The position numbers and the translations under genes are program-made. From NCBI GenBank assembly GCA_902632555.1, contig CACPCZ010000010.1, positions 1 through 40,778 of the forward strand: a stretch of DNA of 40,778 nt, written 5' to 3'. Of the stretch, positions 27,206 to 36,236 are shown piece after piece. The notes under the pieces were generated by a model. The model saw nothing but the letters and a program-made list of their open reading frames with translations. It had not been told where the DNA came from and searched no databases. How positions within the stretch are numbered: position 1 is the stretch's first letter; every line of letters begins with the position of its first letter. Source of the stretch: an uncultured SAR86 cluster bacterium. Lineage in GTDB: Bacteria > Pseudomonadota > Gammaproteobacteria > Magnimaribacterales > D2472.

Positions 27206-28321
27206 CTATATTTTCTCAACTATCATTGAGCAAACAGAGTATCCTGCGCCAAATGAACAAATAATACCTTTTTCACCCTTATTTAAGTCGTTATGAAGAT
27301 TAAAGGCAAACATAGATCCGGCACTTGCCAAGTTTCCAAATTTTTGGATTGGAAGTGGTGCTAACGTTTCATCAAAGTCTTCAGAATTAATAATTTTTGA
27401 AACAATTAAATTTATCATTCTGGCATTTGCTTGGTGTAGCCAAAATTTTGATATTTCACTTGGTTGCATATCATTCTCTTTTAATTGATTAGAGATAAAT
27501 TCTGCAACCATTGGACAAACTTCTTTAAAGACACTATTGCCATTTTGGTAAAATAATAGATCTTCCATAGATTTTTCATCTGAGGCAGCTCTGACCAAAT
27601 AACTCCAATCACTTCTAATATTATTTGAAAATTTTGTAATTAACTTCCTATCAAGTATTTTGAAGCAATTCTTTGCGTGTGTTTTATTAGTAACAATTGT
27701 TGCAACACAACCATCTCCAAAAATAAAGTGAATATCTCTTTTTGCATAGTTGACAAATGGAGTTGAAATTTCTGGGTTAATAACAAGAATAGTCTCTGCT
27801 AAACCAGAAGCAATATCACTAAACGCATTATTAATAGCAAAGGTAGTAGATGAGCAGCCAACCAACATATCATATGCATAACCATCAATACCAAGTTGAT
27901 TTTGAATTTCTATAGCGACTGAAGGGTAATTTCTAGCTGCGTGAGAAGTGCCAAGGATGACACCATCTATGTCATTTGGTTGTACATTAGCCTGATCCAT
28001 GGCTTTTTTTGCTGCCTCAATACCTGCTTTTGCATGAATTGATAGCCTAGATTCATCCTCATGCTCTACTAGAGGCATCATTGTTTCTATATCAAGGATA
28101 TTTTTTTTATCAATTACATGTCTTGTTTTAATACCTGATGCCTTTTCAATAAAAGCTGCAGATGAATGCTCTAAGGGTAATATCTCCCCATCATCAATCT
28201 TGCTTTTATTAATTGTATTGAAGTTATCAACATACGAATTAAAAGATCCAACTATCTCATCGTTGGTTATAACATCCTCCGGATACCAAATACCTGTTCC
28301 AGCAATATGAATATTTTCCAT
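27206..28321 (-). CDS. Beta-ketoacyl-ACP synthase III-like enzyme (FabH superfamily)
   Basis: A 371-residue thiolase-fold enzyme that condenses an acyl-CoA with a malonyl donor. The catalytic triad is intact: Cys156 in VGCSSTTF, His296 in WLHQANARM and Asn330 in KFGNLASAGS. It is longer than housekeeping FabH (about 320) because of an N-terminal insertion near 30-60 (NTINKSKIDDGEILPLEHSS), matching the alternative FabH group found in gammaproteobacteria that can use longer acyl-CoAs. It leads a three-gene run with a membrane peptide and tspO and is divergent from an esterase-like gene, 39 bp away. Confidence 0.85.
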   Translation of the reverse strand: MENIHIAGTGIWYPEDVITNDEIVGSFNSYVDNFNTINKSKIDDGEILPLEHSSAAFIEKASGIKTRHVIDKKNILDIETMMPLVEHEDESRLSIHAKAGIEAAKKAMDQANVQPNDIDGVILGTSHAARNYPSVAIEIQNQLGIDGYAYDMLVGCSSTTFAINNAFSDIASGLAETILVINPEISTPFVNYAKRDIHFIFGDGCVATIVTNKTHAKNCFKILDRKLITKFSNNIRSDWSYLVRAASDEKSMEDLLFYQNGNSVFKEVCPMVAEFISNQLKENDMQPSEISKFWLHQANARMINLIVSKIINSEDFDETLAPLPIQKFGNLASAGSMFAFNLHNDLNKGEKGIICSFGAGYSVCSMIVEKI

Positions 28322-28360
28322 AATTATTTCAATAATGTTTGTAAGAGTTTATTATAAATT

Positions 28361-29254
28361 ATGGATTTAAACACCTCTATTAATCATAAAAATATCTATC
28401 AGTTTTTTTCTACTAGTTCAGAAATAAGAGGAATTGTTCATATTTGTCATGGAATGGCAGAGCATATACCCAGATATAAATGGCTTATCGATCAATTAAA
28501 TGGCGATGGCTTTCATGTATTAGCCATTGATCATCGTGGACATGGAAAAAGAATACAAGATGGGTTAAAAGGCTTTTTTGGTGATAAAAACGGATGGAAT
28601 TTGGTAGTTAATGATCTTATCGAATTAGTGAATATAACTCATGATCAGTATCCAGACTTAAAGCAATTTGTTTTAGGTCATAGTATGGGATCATGGATTG
28701 CGCTTAGCGCAATTCAAAAGAATATAAAAATTCATGGCTTAATCTTATCTGGTTCATCTAAAATACCTACATCTTTATTGCGCTTTCAAAAATTTATATT
28801 AATCATTTTAACTTTCTTATATGGAAAAAAGTCATCTGGTAAATATTTTGATGATACGGTTCTAGGTTCATATAACAAATACTTCCGTCCTAACAGGACC
28901 GCAAAAGATTGGATTTCTTCAGATAATTTAAATGTTGACGAATATATTAATGATCCAATGTGTGGTTTTGTTGTTACCAATGGATTATGGCTTGATTTAG
29001 CAAATGGAATGATGGATGTTTTTAATTCAGAAAAATATTCCAAGGTTGATAAAGATCTAAGAGTTTTCTTAATTTCAGGTTCAAAAGATCCAGTTGGACA
29101 AAATGGCAGGGGAGTTTCAAGCTTGCATGAATTCTTAAAAAACATATTTCCAAACTCTTCCTTAGATATTGTAGAAAATGCTCGACACGAAGTGTTCAGT
29201 GAGATAAATAAGAAAGATAATTATTTGAAATTAATGCGATTTATTTCTGGTTAA
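28361..29254 (+). CDS. Alpha/beta hydrolase, lysophospholipase/monoacylglycerol lipase type
   Basis: A 297-residue serine hydrolase. HICHGMAEHIPRYKWL near 27-42 is the oxyanion region typical of the lysophospholipase-like hydrolase family, GHSMGSW places the nucleophile Ser108, FLISGSKDPVG gives the acid and ARHEVFSEIN the histidine. There is no signal peptide. It is a single gene divergent from the fabH-like gene, suggesting lipid turnover. Its stop is directly back-to-back with that of the next, convergent hydrolase. Substrate preference cannot be read from sequence. Confidence 0.85.
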   Translation: MDLNTSINHKNIYQFFSTSSEIRGIVHICHGMAEHIPRYKWLIDQLNGDGFHVLAIDHRGHGKRIQDGLKGFFGDKNGWNLVVNDLIELVNITHDQYPDLKQFVLGHSMGSWIALSAIQKNIKIHGLILSGSSKIPTSLLRFQKFILIILTFLYGKKSSGKYFDDTVLGSYNKYFRPNRTAKDWISSDNLNVDEYINDPMCGFVVTNGLWLDLANGMMDVFNSEKYSKVDKDLRVFLISGSKDPVGQNGRGVSSLHEFLKNIFPNSSLDIVENARHEVFSEINKKDNYLKLMRFISG

Positions 29255-30130
29255 TTAAATGGTTTTAATAATATTTATAAATTCAGTATTTAGCTGCTTC
29301 GGGCTTTCATAATATGGAAAATGCCCAACATCATCAAGTATTGTTATATCATCTTCATTTGCAATCTTTACCAAAACATTATCTGGGTTAAATCTGGCAA
29401 GTTTATCTTTTTCGCTAAAAATAAATTTTATATTTTTTAATTTTCCTATTTGATCTTCACTTAATCTATATGAATTACAAGACTTTAGATCAATTGAGCT
29501 TATTTCTTTTTCAGATTGATTAAATAATCTCTTTAAGGGATAAAGTTTAATTTCTCTTTCCGGGTCATCCTCAACTGTTTTTGTTCCATAAGGCGACTTT
29601 ATTACTCCTTTTGATCTCCCATAGAAACCTGAGCCCATAGTTCCAAATCCTTTGGTTTTAATCTCTGTTTTTGGAAATTTATATATTCCATACTTCATCA
29701 AAAATTCTACTGCTTGATCTAAGTTGCCTTTTGCATAATCAAGTAGCATGTCTCCAACTAGAAAAGGATATGCAATATTCATACAAATGGTAGATTTATG
29801 ATCACATTTTGTAGATAAATCTAGTGCGACCAGTCCGCCCCAGCTATGACCAACAAGAATAGGATTTTTAATTTCTAGTATATTTAATACATTCACACAA
29901 AATTCTGAATGTTCTTCAATTGAATAGAGAATTGGGCCAGATGTATAACCATGTCCTGGCAGATCAAAACCAAGGATGTTGTAGTCTGAGTGAATTGGCT
30001 TAAGATCAATCATTGATAAGACTCTATGATCCATACCGGCGCCAGGAATAAAAACTATAGTTGGTTTTTTTGAATCAAAAGGATTTTGTTCAAAAATATG
30101 CGCTCTATGATTTTCTAAATTTAATTGCAT
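29255..30130 (-). CDS. Alpha/beta hydrolase, unknown substrate
   Basis: A 291-residue serine hydrolase. FIPGAGMDHRV near 27-37 is the oxyanion loop, VGHSWGGL gives nucleophile Ser96, SEKDKLARF carries the acid and DVGHFPYYESP the histidine. It has no signal peptide. Its ATG lies inside the end of the BCCT transporter gene (26-bp overlap, other frame), so it is translated from that message and may process what the carrier imports. An internal cap region rich in lysine and glycine (about 150-200) sets it apart; no close family is recognised. Confidence 0.8.
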   Translation of the reverse strand: MQLNLENHRAHIFEQNPFDSKKPTIVFIPGAGMDHRVLSMIDLKPIHSDYNILGFDLPGHGYTSGPILYSIEEHSEFCVNVLNILEIKNPILVGHSWGGLVALDLSTKCDHKSTICMNIAYPFLVGDMLLDYAKGNLDQAVEFLMKYGIYKFPKTEIKTKGFGTMGSGFYGRSKGVIKSPYGTKTVEDDPEREIKLYPLKRLFNQSEKEISSIDLKSCNSYRLSEDQIGKLKNIKFIFSEKDKLARFNPDNVLVKIANEDDITILDDVGHFPYYESPKQLNTEFINIIKTI

Positions 30131-31592
30131 TTTTGATGATTGAAATTACTAAAAGAATGTTAATGAATATCAATGGTACAGAAAAAATTACTAAAAGCCA
30201 CTTAAATGATTCTCCGCCTCCAATAAACATAATCAATGCTGGTTGAATTACAAGCATTAAAGCAAAAAATAATCTTAGATTTCTTGAAGGTTCATTTTTA
30301 AAGTTCTTCATGGCAGCGGTAGCAAGAATATATGATGAAGAGTCATATGTTGTGCACAAAAATATAATAGATATCAATCCAAACATAATCAAAAATATAT
30401 TTCCATAGTTTATAGATTGTATTGTTTGAACAACAATTGTTTCTAGCCCGACATTGCCAGAGGCATAAATCAACGGTGAATTCAAAATATCGTTTTCAAA
30501 AAGATAAATTGAAGTATTTCCTAAGATACCAATATGTAAAAAACAACCAAGTGATCCTATAAATAAAGACCCAAAAATGATTTCTCTAATCGATCTTCCA
30601 TTAGAAACATTTACGATAAAGGTTCCTACAGCTGGAGCTAAAGCAAAATACCATGCCCAATAAAAAACTGTCCAATCAAGGCTGTACTTAGAAGAACTGA
30701 TACTAAAATCAATATAATTTGAAAACATATAGCCTATTGGCTCAATAGAATTAGTTGTTATATATTTTGTTGGTCCTGTAATGAATACTAGCGATAGAAA
30801 TATTAAAACGAATATTATATTTAAGTTGCTTAACCTTTTAATACCTTTTTGAATACCAAGATAAACACTCGTTCCAAAAATTATCAAACACAAAACCAAG
30901 GCTGAAAAATCAAGAAGAATATTTTTTTTAATAGAAAAAACTTCAGATATCACTGCTGAAATTAATGGAAATGATAAAGTTAACCCTACACCGGCTCCTG
31001 TAAGAATTGCACCTATAAAAAGAAAATCCAATATATTTCTTACAAGACCATTTTGATTTTTAAGCAGTATTCCTGAAAAAGTAAGAGATGAATCTGGTTT
31101 ATTCATAAGTGCAAAAGCAAATGCGATTGTTGGAAGGCAATATATTGCCCAGCCAGTAAGACCCCAATGAAAAAGCGGATAGGCCCTTGATAGAAGTAAA
31201 TTACCATCATAATCATTTGAGACTATGTCTAAAGGATTATTAAAATATGCTAACCACTCAACAGTTGACCAATAAAGTAATGCAGCTCCCATGCCGGTCG
31301 CAAACAACATAGACGACCATGAAAAAAATGAAAATTTTGATTTATTTTCTAAATTTAGCCTTAGTTTGCCTAGTGGAGATAAAGCTACAATTAACAGAAA
31401 AAGAAAAATTATAAAACTTATAATCAAATAATATTTTTCAAAATTAATTGCAAAAAAATCATAGATATATTTAAGAGTTTCAGCACTTCCTTTTATGTCG
31501 CTTAAAACATATGATGAAAGTGAAATTAAAAACAAAAATGTAATTGATATTACGGAAATGTTCCATAAAGGATTTATTTTTAATTTAAACAT
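30105..31592 (-). CDS. BCCT family transporter, variant
   Basis: A 495-residue carrier with about 12 helices, of the betaine/carnitine/choline family, which also takes DMSP. ATGMGAALLYWSTVEW near 97-112 is the glycine-rich helix 3 segment, and WTVFYWAWYFALAPAVGTFI with NVSNGRSIREIIFGSLF follows near 305-345. Compared with well-studied members, the usual WAWW-x-x-W tryptophan box reads WAWYFAL and the E-P after helix 3 reads E-W. Substrate and ion coupling may therefore differ. It is co-transcribed with an alpha/beta hydrolase. Only 25 bp separate its ATG from the divergent nuclease start. Confidence 0.87.
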   Translation of the reverse strand: MFKLKINPLWNISVISITFLFLISLSSYVLSDIKGSAETLKYIYDFFAINFEKYYLIISFIIFLFLLIVALSPLGKLRLNLENKSKFSFFSWSSMLFATGMGAALLYWSTVEWLAYFNNPLDIVSNDYDGNLLLSRAYPLFHWGLTGWAIYCLPTIAFAFALMNKPDSSLTFSGILLKNQNGLVRNILDFLFIGAILTGAGVGLTLSFPLISAVISEVFSIKKNILLDFSALVLCLIIFGTSVYLGIQKGIKRLSNLNIIFVLIFLSLVFITGPTKYITTNSIEPIGYMFSNYIDFSISSSKYSLDWTVFYWAWYFALAPAVGTFIVNVSNGRSIREIIFGSLFIGSLGCFLHIGILGNTSIYLFENDILNSPLIYASGNVGLETIVVQTIQSINYGNIFLIMFGLISIIFLCTTYDSSSYILATAAMKNFKNEPSRNLRLFFALMLVIQPALIMFIGGGESFKWLLVIFSVPLIFINILLVISIIKNAIKFRKS

Positions 31593-31617
31593 TAATAAAA
31601 CTAGAATTTATCAACCA

Positions 31618-32307
31618 ATGATAACAAATATTTATAACTATCCCGAGCTTATAAGAAAAGATAAAGATATAGGTCGATTTTATATTGACTCAAATGAGAA
31701 TCTTGTACCCAGTGTTACAACTGTTTTGAGTAGGACGTCTAAAAAATCAGATTCAATTAAAGAATGGAGAAATAGAGTTGGAGAAGAAGAGGCTGATCGG
31801 ATTACTAAACAAAGTACTGACATCGGAAGCATGGTCCATGAAGCTCTTGAGAATTACCTATATGGAAAAGATTGGGAAAATTTCTCTGATGATAATGATG
31901 GCATGATGGCAAAAAAAATTACACAAAAGTTTATTGAGGTTGGTTTAAACTCCATTTCGGAAGTATGGGGTCTTGAAGTAGGATTGATATTGGATGGCTT
32001 ATATGCAGGAACTGCAGATTGTATTGGTAAGATAAATGGTATTTCAACAATAATAGATTTTAAAACAGCGAGAAGGATAAAGAAAAGAGAATGGATAGAA
32101 GATTATTTTCTCCAATGTTGCGCTTATGCAAATGCACATAATGTGATGTTTGGAACTCAAATTAATCAAGCAACAATCTTGATGGTAGATAGAGATTTAA
32201 TTTTTAGGGAATTTACCGTGAATCCAAAAGAGTTTGATCACCTTACGAAATTATGGAAAAGAAGGTTAATAGAGTTTCATAAAAAATTTAACAATGACAT
32301 ATCATGA
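31618..32307 (+). CDS. PD-(D/E)XK exonuclease, MGME1/phage-type
   Basis: A 229-residue nuclease. LVPSVTTVLSRT near 29-40, KEWRNRVGEEEADRITKQST near 48-67 and GSMVHEALENYL near 70-81 match phage-type single-strand exonucleases related to mitochondrial MGME1. The active site is visible: Glu near 120, Asp134 in AGTADCIG, and Asp147-x-Lys149 in IIDFKTAR, with a following EDYFLQCCAYANAH helix that bears the conserved Gln-x-x-x-Tyr. The frame is open from 31495, but that part would overlap the reverse BCCT gene; the ATG at 31618 gives the family N-terminus. It overlaps the carboxylesterase by 4 bp (ATGA). Confidence 0.82.
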   Translation: MITNIYNYPELIRKDKDIGRFYIDSNENLVPSVTTVLSRTSKKSDSIKEWRNRVGEEEADRITKQSTDIGSMVHEALENYLYGKDWENFSDDNDGMMAKKITQKFIEVGLNSISEVWGLEVGLILDGLYAGTADCIGKINGISTIIDFKTARRIKKREWIEDYFLQCCAYANAHNVMFGTQINQATILMVDRDLIFREFTVNPKEFDHLTKLWKRRLIEFHKKFNNDIS

Positions 32308-33824
32308 AATTTAATATCCTAATTAGCGCGTTAATTATTCAAATCAACCTTTTTAGCGATGTTAGCTTTAGTGTTGATGAGACTAAAATCATTGGGCAAA
32401 TTTCAAATGATAAAAAAACTCAAAGTTTCTTGGGAGTTCCATATGCTGAGCCACCGATAGGAGATTTACGTTGGAAAGAACCAATACCAAAAGTATTTAT
32501 TAAAGATGAATTCTTTGCTGATAGATTTGCCTCTGCTTGCATGCAAGAGGAGAGAATTGTTGATTGGTATAAAGGAGTAGCTATTGGTTTTGGAGGAGAT
32601 CCTAATTACATCTCTAAACCAGACATCAGCGAAGACTGTTTATATCTAAATATCTGGAGACCAAACAATACTTCAGATTCATTGCCAGTTCACGTCTTTA
32701 TTCATGGTGGTGCAAATAAAGCTGGCTGGGCCTATGAACCTAATTATGTTGGTGACAAACTAGCATCAAAAGGAATTATTGCTGTTACAATCTCATATCG
32801 ACTGGGTATTTTTGGCTTCTTTTCACATCCTGAATTATCTAAATCCAATTTTGCTTTGTTAGATATAATATCTGCATTGAAATGGATAAAAAATAACATC
32901 CATTTAGTGGGCGGAGATCCAAACAATATTACTATTGCTGGTGAATCTGCAGGTGCTACAAACATAGAACATCTTCTAGTGTCTGACCTTAGTGCAGGAT
33001 TGTTCAGTAAGGCAATTCATCAAAGCGCTGGATGGTCAATATCATACGAACTCGATAATGAATCTCCTGCAAAAAACGCTTTGAAGTTAGCATTAAAATT
33101 ATCAAGTAATAATGAGGCTTTAAGTATTAATGAATTAAGAAAGATTAATTCAGAAAAAATTCTCGTTACAGCAAACGAGATATTTAAACTGGGTTATTGG
33201 TCAGTTTTAGACAATCATAGTATTAAGAAACCTATTAAAGAATCATTTGCTAATGGTGATTTTCATAATGTAGATTTAATTATTGGTTCTAATGCAGATG
33301 AAGAACTTATGTATATAGATAATGAAAGCTTTAAAGAATTAGTTGAAGAAAGAGAAGAATGGGGCATATATAACAAAGTTATTGATTTTGAAGATTTATC
33401 AAATCACCTTGAAAACGATTTAGAAAGAATTAATTTTGTTTTGTCATCAATTAATTATGTTTGTCCATCTTTTTATATTGCTGATCAAGTTTCATCTGTA
33501 ATAAATAATAAGGTCTGGTTTTATTCATTCGATAAAGTAAGATTTGGTAAAAAAGCCCAAGAGATGGGCGCCTATCACGGGGCAGAATTACCTTATATTT
33601 TTGACACACATGATGCATGGTTGCCAACATCTTATCAAGATGAATACCTCACTAAAATTATTCAAAATTCTTGGTTAAATTTCATGAAAACAGGTAACCC
33701 TAATATTGATGAAATAGATTGGCCAAGACATAAGCCCTCACAATTTAAGGTCTTATCATTTGATAAAGAATTAAATTCAAAAATTCATGATTCTAAAGAT
33801 TTCTGTCTCTCGTTAAATATTTAA
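32304..33824 (+). CDS. Type-B carboxylesterase, exported
   Basis: A 506-residue esterase/lipase of the cholinesterase-like family, with a signal peptide (about 1-18). FLGVPYAEPPIGDLRWKEP near 42-60 is the family start, EDCLYLNIWRP near 110-120 its second signature, and GESAGATN holds the nucleophile Ser215. The catalytic His is likely in AYHGAELPYIF and the acid in the GSNADEE segment. It probably cleaves esters in the periplasm or outside the cell. It overlaps the nuclease by 4 bp, a surprising operon mate, and precedes a TonB receptor. Confidence 0.87.
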   Translation: MKFNILISALIIQINLFSDVSFSVDETKIIGQISNDKKTQSFLGVPYAEPPIGDLRWKEPIPKVFIKDEFFADRFASACMQEERIVDWYKGVAIGFGGDPNYISKPDISEDCLYLNIWRPNNTSDSLPVHVFIHGGANKAGWAYEPNYVGDKLASKGIIAVTISYRLGIFGFFSHPELSKSNFALLDIISALKWIKNNIHLVGGDPNNITIAGESAGATNIEHLLVSDLSAGLFSKAIHQSAGWSISYELDNESPAKNALKLALKLSSNNEALSINELRKINSEKILVTANEIFKLGYWSVLDNHSIKKPIKESFANGDFHNVDLIIGSNADEELMYIDNESFKELVEEREEWGIYNKVIDFEDLSNHLENDLERINFVLSSINYVCPSFYIADQVSSVINNKVWFYSFDKVRFGKKAQEMGAYHGAELPYIFDTHDAWLPTSYQDEYLTKIIQNSWLNFMKTGNPNIDEIDWPRHKPSQFKVLSFDKELNSKIHDSKDFCLSLNI

Positions 33825-33834
33825 AATCGTTATT

Positions 33835-33864
33835 TTGTTTACAAAAATATCAATATTTTATATA
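33835..33864 (+). promoter_or_regulatory. Candidate sigma-70 promoter for the second TonB receptor
   Basis: TTGTTT (33835-33840) and TATATA (33859-33864) are separated by 18 bp and lie about 30 bp before the receptor ATG, followed by a GGGGA Shine-Dalgarno. The region is so AT-rich that similar boxes are common, so this is a modest call. Confidence 0.35.
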
Positions 33865-33894
33865 TTAATATCAGTCATTTAATTGGGGAATTTT

Positions 33895-36186
33895 ATGAAT
33901 ATATTTCACTTACAAAATGCTCACAAAGCATTAAATACACTTACAAAAAAAACACTTTATGCATCTTCTATGATTTTAGCAGCTGTAGCATCTGCTCAGG
34001 AAAACGATCAAGTTGAAGAGGTTATTGTTACAGCACAGAAAAAATCTGAAAATTTACAAGATGTTCCTATCAGTGTAACCAACCTTTCTTCCGATGATCT
34101 TGAAAGTTTAAATATTAGAGATTTTTATGATTATGTAAATCAACTGCCTTCTGTTCAAGCGATTCAAAGAAGACCAGGGGATGGAACTCTTTTTATGAGA
34201 GGAATTTCTGATGGTGGATCAGGCAACAATCAATCATTACAAGGGTCCTCTGTTGCGACATATCTTGACGAAACTCCTGTAACAATGATTTCAGATAATT
34301 TAGAAGTTCATATGTATGATATTGAACGAGTTGAAGCACTAGCTGGACCTCAGGGTACTTTGTATGGAGCTGCATCTCAAGCAGGTAACTTAAAGATAAT
34401 TACAAAAAAACCAACTGGTGAATTTGATTCTGGTTTCAATGTTGGAATTGAAAGAACGTCTAATGGTAGTCCAAGCAATATGGTTGAGGGTTTTGTAAAT
34501 ATCCCACTTGCAAAAAATGCTGCGGTCAGAATAGTCGGCTACGAAGATAAGGATGGTGGTTACATAGATAATGTCCCCGATACATTAAATTATCCATTAT
34601 TTGGGAGCGTAACAAATGCAGATATGGTTGAAGAGGATTTCAATGAATCAATTAAATCAGGTTTCAGGGCAGCCCTCAGGGTAAATCTTGGTGATTCATG
34701 GCTGGTTGATGCATCGGTTGTAGGACAAGAAATGGAAACTGATGGTATGTGGGATCATGATCCAGATAGACTTGGAAACTATAAAATCGGTCGTTTCACA
34801 GATGACTATCAAGATGATGACTTTACAAGGTTTGCATTAACAGTTGAGGGTGATCTGGGTTTTGCAGATCTTACATTTGCAACTTCAAGCATGGAAAAAG
34901 ATTTTGAATCAGTTTCAGATTATTCTCATTACTCTCTTAGCTCAGCATATGTTGAAGCTTACTATACTTGTTATACATACTATTTTTATGCATGTGTTGA
35001 TCCAAGTATGAGTTTTGATAATGACTCAACAGTTGAAACAGATTCGACTGAAATAAGGTTATCTTCTAAAGATAATGCCAAATTAAACTGGATAATTGGA
35101 TCATTTGTTGGTGAACTTGAAACTGACTACAATACAAGGTGGAGAGTAAAAGATCTTCCAGCTGGCGCAACCGTTCCAACCAGCGAAAATGCTTATTATC
35201 AAACAGACCAAGTTAGAGTAGACGAGGAGAAAGCAGTATTTGGTGAACTATATTACCAAATATCTGATAAATTAAATTTAACTGTTGGACACAGAAAATT
35301 TGATTATGATTCTAAATTAAATGGTTTTGTTGGTACTATTTTCTATAATCCAAATCCAACAATGTCTGCAATAGGTGCATTTGCAACTGAAAGACCAGAT
35401 AATATTGATGCTACTCTTTCTGGAAGTGACAGCGTTACAAAGGTTAATCTATCATATAACGTAAATGATAATTCTATGGTCTATGTTTCAAGGTCAGAAG
35501 GATATCGACCAGGTGGAACTAATAGATCTACTGAAGTTGGTGCCACTTATGATCCTGATTTTCTTACAATGACTGAGTTAGGATTCAAGTCTATTATTGC
35601 TGATGGGAGTCTGAGGCTAAATGGTGCGTTCTATCTATCTGAATGGGATGATATTCAACTTGGTTTCTATGATCCAGCAATTTCTTTATTAGCACTTGTC
35701 GACAATGTTGGTAGAGCTGAAAGTGATGGCTTTGAAATAGATGTTAAATATATAGCAAACGATAAACTTTCAATTTCCGGCGGTTTAGCAAAGAATGATG
35801 CAGAGCTTCGAGAAGATTACTTTCTTCAAGGAACTCTTACAGGAGAAAAGGGTCAAGACTTACCGCTAACACCTGACTTAAAATACAATTTGACAGTTAA
35901 ATATGAACCAAATGATAAGAGATCAATTCAATTTAACTATGTATATGTTGATGAAATGTGGAATGAGCTTGATATTAATAACAGAGTTCTTCAAGACAGT
36001 TATGGTCTTGCAAATTTATCATTTTCATTTGAGGTAAATGATAGTTCTTCAGTTCAATTATATATTGACAATGTTTTTGATGAAGTAGCTGAATTATATA
36101 TAAACAATCAAGATGTTTTGACCCTCACGAGCGTTAACAGGCCAATGACTCTTGGACTAAAATATACATGGAATTTAAAAAAGTAA
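33895..36186 (+). CDS. TonB-dependent receptor
   Basis: A 763-residue outer-membrane receptor. After a signal peptide (ending near ASAQ, about residue 37) comes a TonB box EEVIVTAQKK, then a plug domain (about 50-160; LPSVQAIQRRPGDG, GSSVATYLDETPV, RVEALAGPQGTLYGAASQAG) and a barrel ending GLKYTWNLKK, without a final aromatic. This is the iron-complex receptor branch, common in marine heterotrophs for varied substrates. The ATG at 33895 is preferred over a TTG at 33883 because GGGGA precedes it correctly. A loop near residue 355 is rich in tyrosine and has two cysteines (YYTCYTYYFYACVDP). Confidence 0.9.
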   Translation: MNIFHLQNAHKALNTLTKKTLYASSMILAAVASAQENDQVEEVIVTAQKKSENLQDVPISVTNLSSDDLESLNIRDFYDYVNQLPSVQAIQRRPGDGTLFMRGISDGGSGNNQSLQGSSVATYLDETPVTMISDNLEVHMYDIERVEALAGPQGTLYGAASQAGNLKIITKKPTGEFDSGFNVGIERTSNGSPSNMVEGFVNIPLAKNAAVRIVGYEDKDGGYIDNVPDTLNYPLFGSVTNADMVEEDFNESIKSGFRAALRVNLGDSWLVDASVVGQEMETDGMWDHDPDRLGNYKIGRFTDDYQDDDFTRFALTVEGDLGFADLTFATSSMEKDFESVSDYSHYSLSSAYVEAYYTCYTYYFYACVDPSMSFDNDSTVETDSTEIRLSSKDNAKLNWIIGSFVGELETDYNTRWRVKDLPAGATVPTSENAYYQTDQVRVDEEKAVFGELYYQISDKLNLTVGHRKFDYDSKLNGFVGTIFYNPNPTMSAIGAFATERPDNIDATLSGSDSVTKVNLSYNVNDNSMVYVSRSEGYRPGGTNRSTEVGATYDPDFLTMTELGFKSIIADGSLRLNGAFYLSEWDDIQLGFYDPAISLLALVDNVGRAESDGFEIDVKYIANDKLSISGGLAKNDAELREDYFLQGTLTGEKGQDLPLTPDLKYNLTVKYEPNDKRSIQFNYVYVDEMWNELDINNRVLQDSYGLANLSFSFEVNDSSSVQLYIDNVFDEVAELYINNQDVLTLTSVNRPMTLGLKYTWNLKK

Positions 36187-36200
36187 ATTAACCACACATT

Positions 36201-36231
36201 AAAGCCATGTTATTAAACGTGGCTTTTTTTT
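36201..36231 (+). terminator. Intrinsic terminator between TonB receptor and TPR-sulfotransferase
   Basis: AAAGCCATG and CGTGGCTTT form a 9-bp stem with one T-G wobble around a 7-base loop (36201-36225), followed by a run of T. It ends only 6 bp before the GTG start of the next gene, so its downstream arm and T tract take up the whole ribosome-binding region. Confidence 0.85.
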
Positions 36232-36236
36232 AAAAA

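Noticed and set aside
28786-29145. 119-residue reverse-strand frame inside the hydrolase at 28361
   Set aside because: It is antisense to an intact serine hydrolase and shows no signal peptide, domain or ribosome site.
31495-31617. Longer start for the PD-(D/E)XK nuclease
   Set aside because: It overlaps the reverse BCCT gene start and has no homology to the nuclease family; ATG 31618 fits the family.
31618-33824. Prophage remnant around the phage-type nuclease
   Set aside because: No integrase, capsid, terminase, tail or attachment repeats lie nearby, and neighbours are ordinary metabolic genes.
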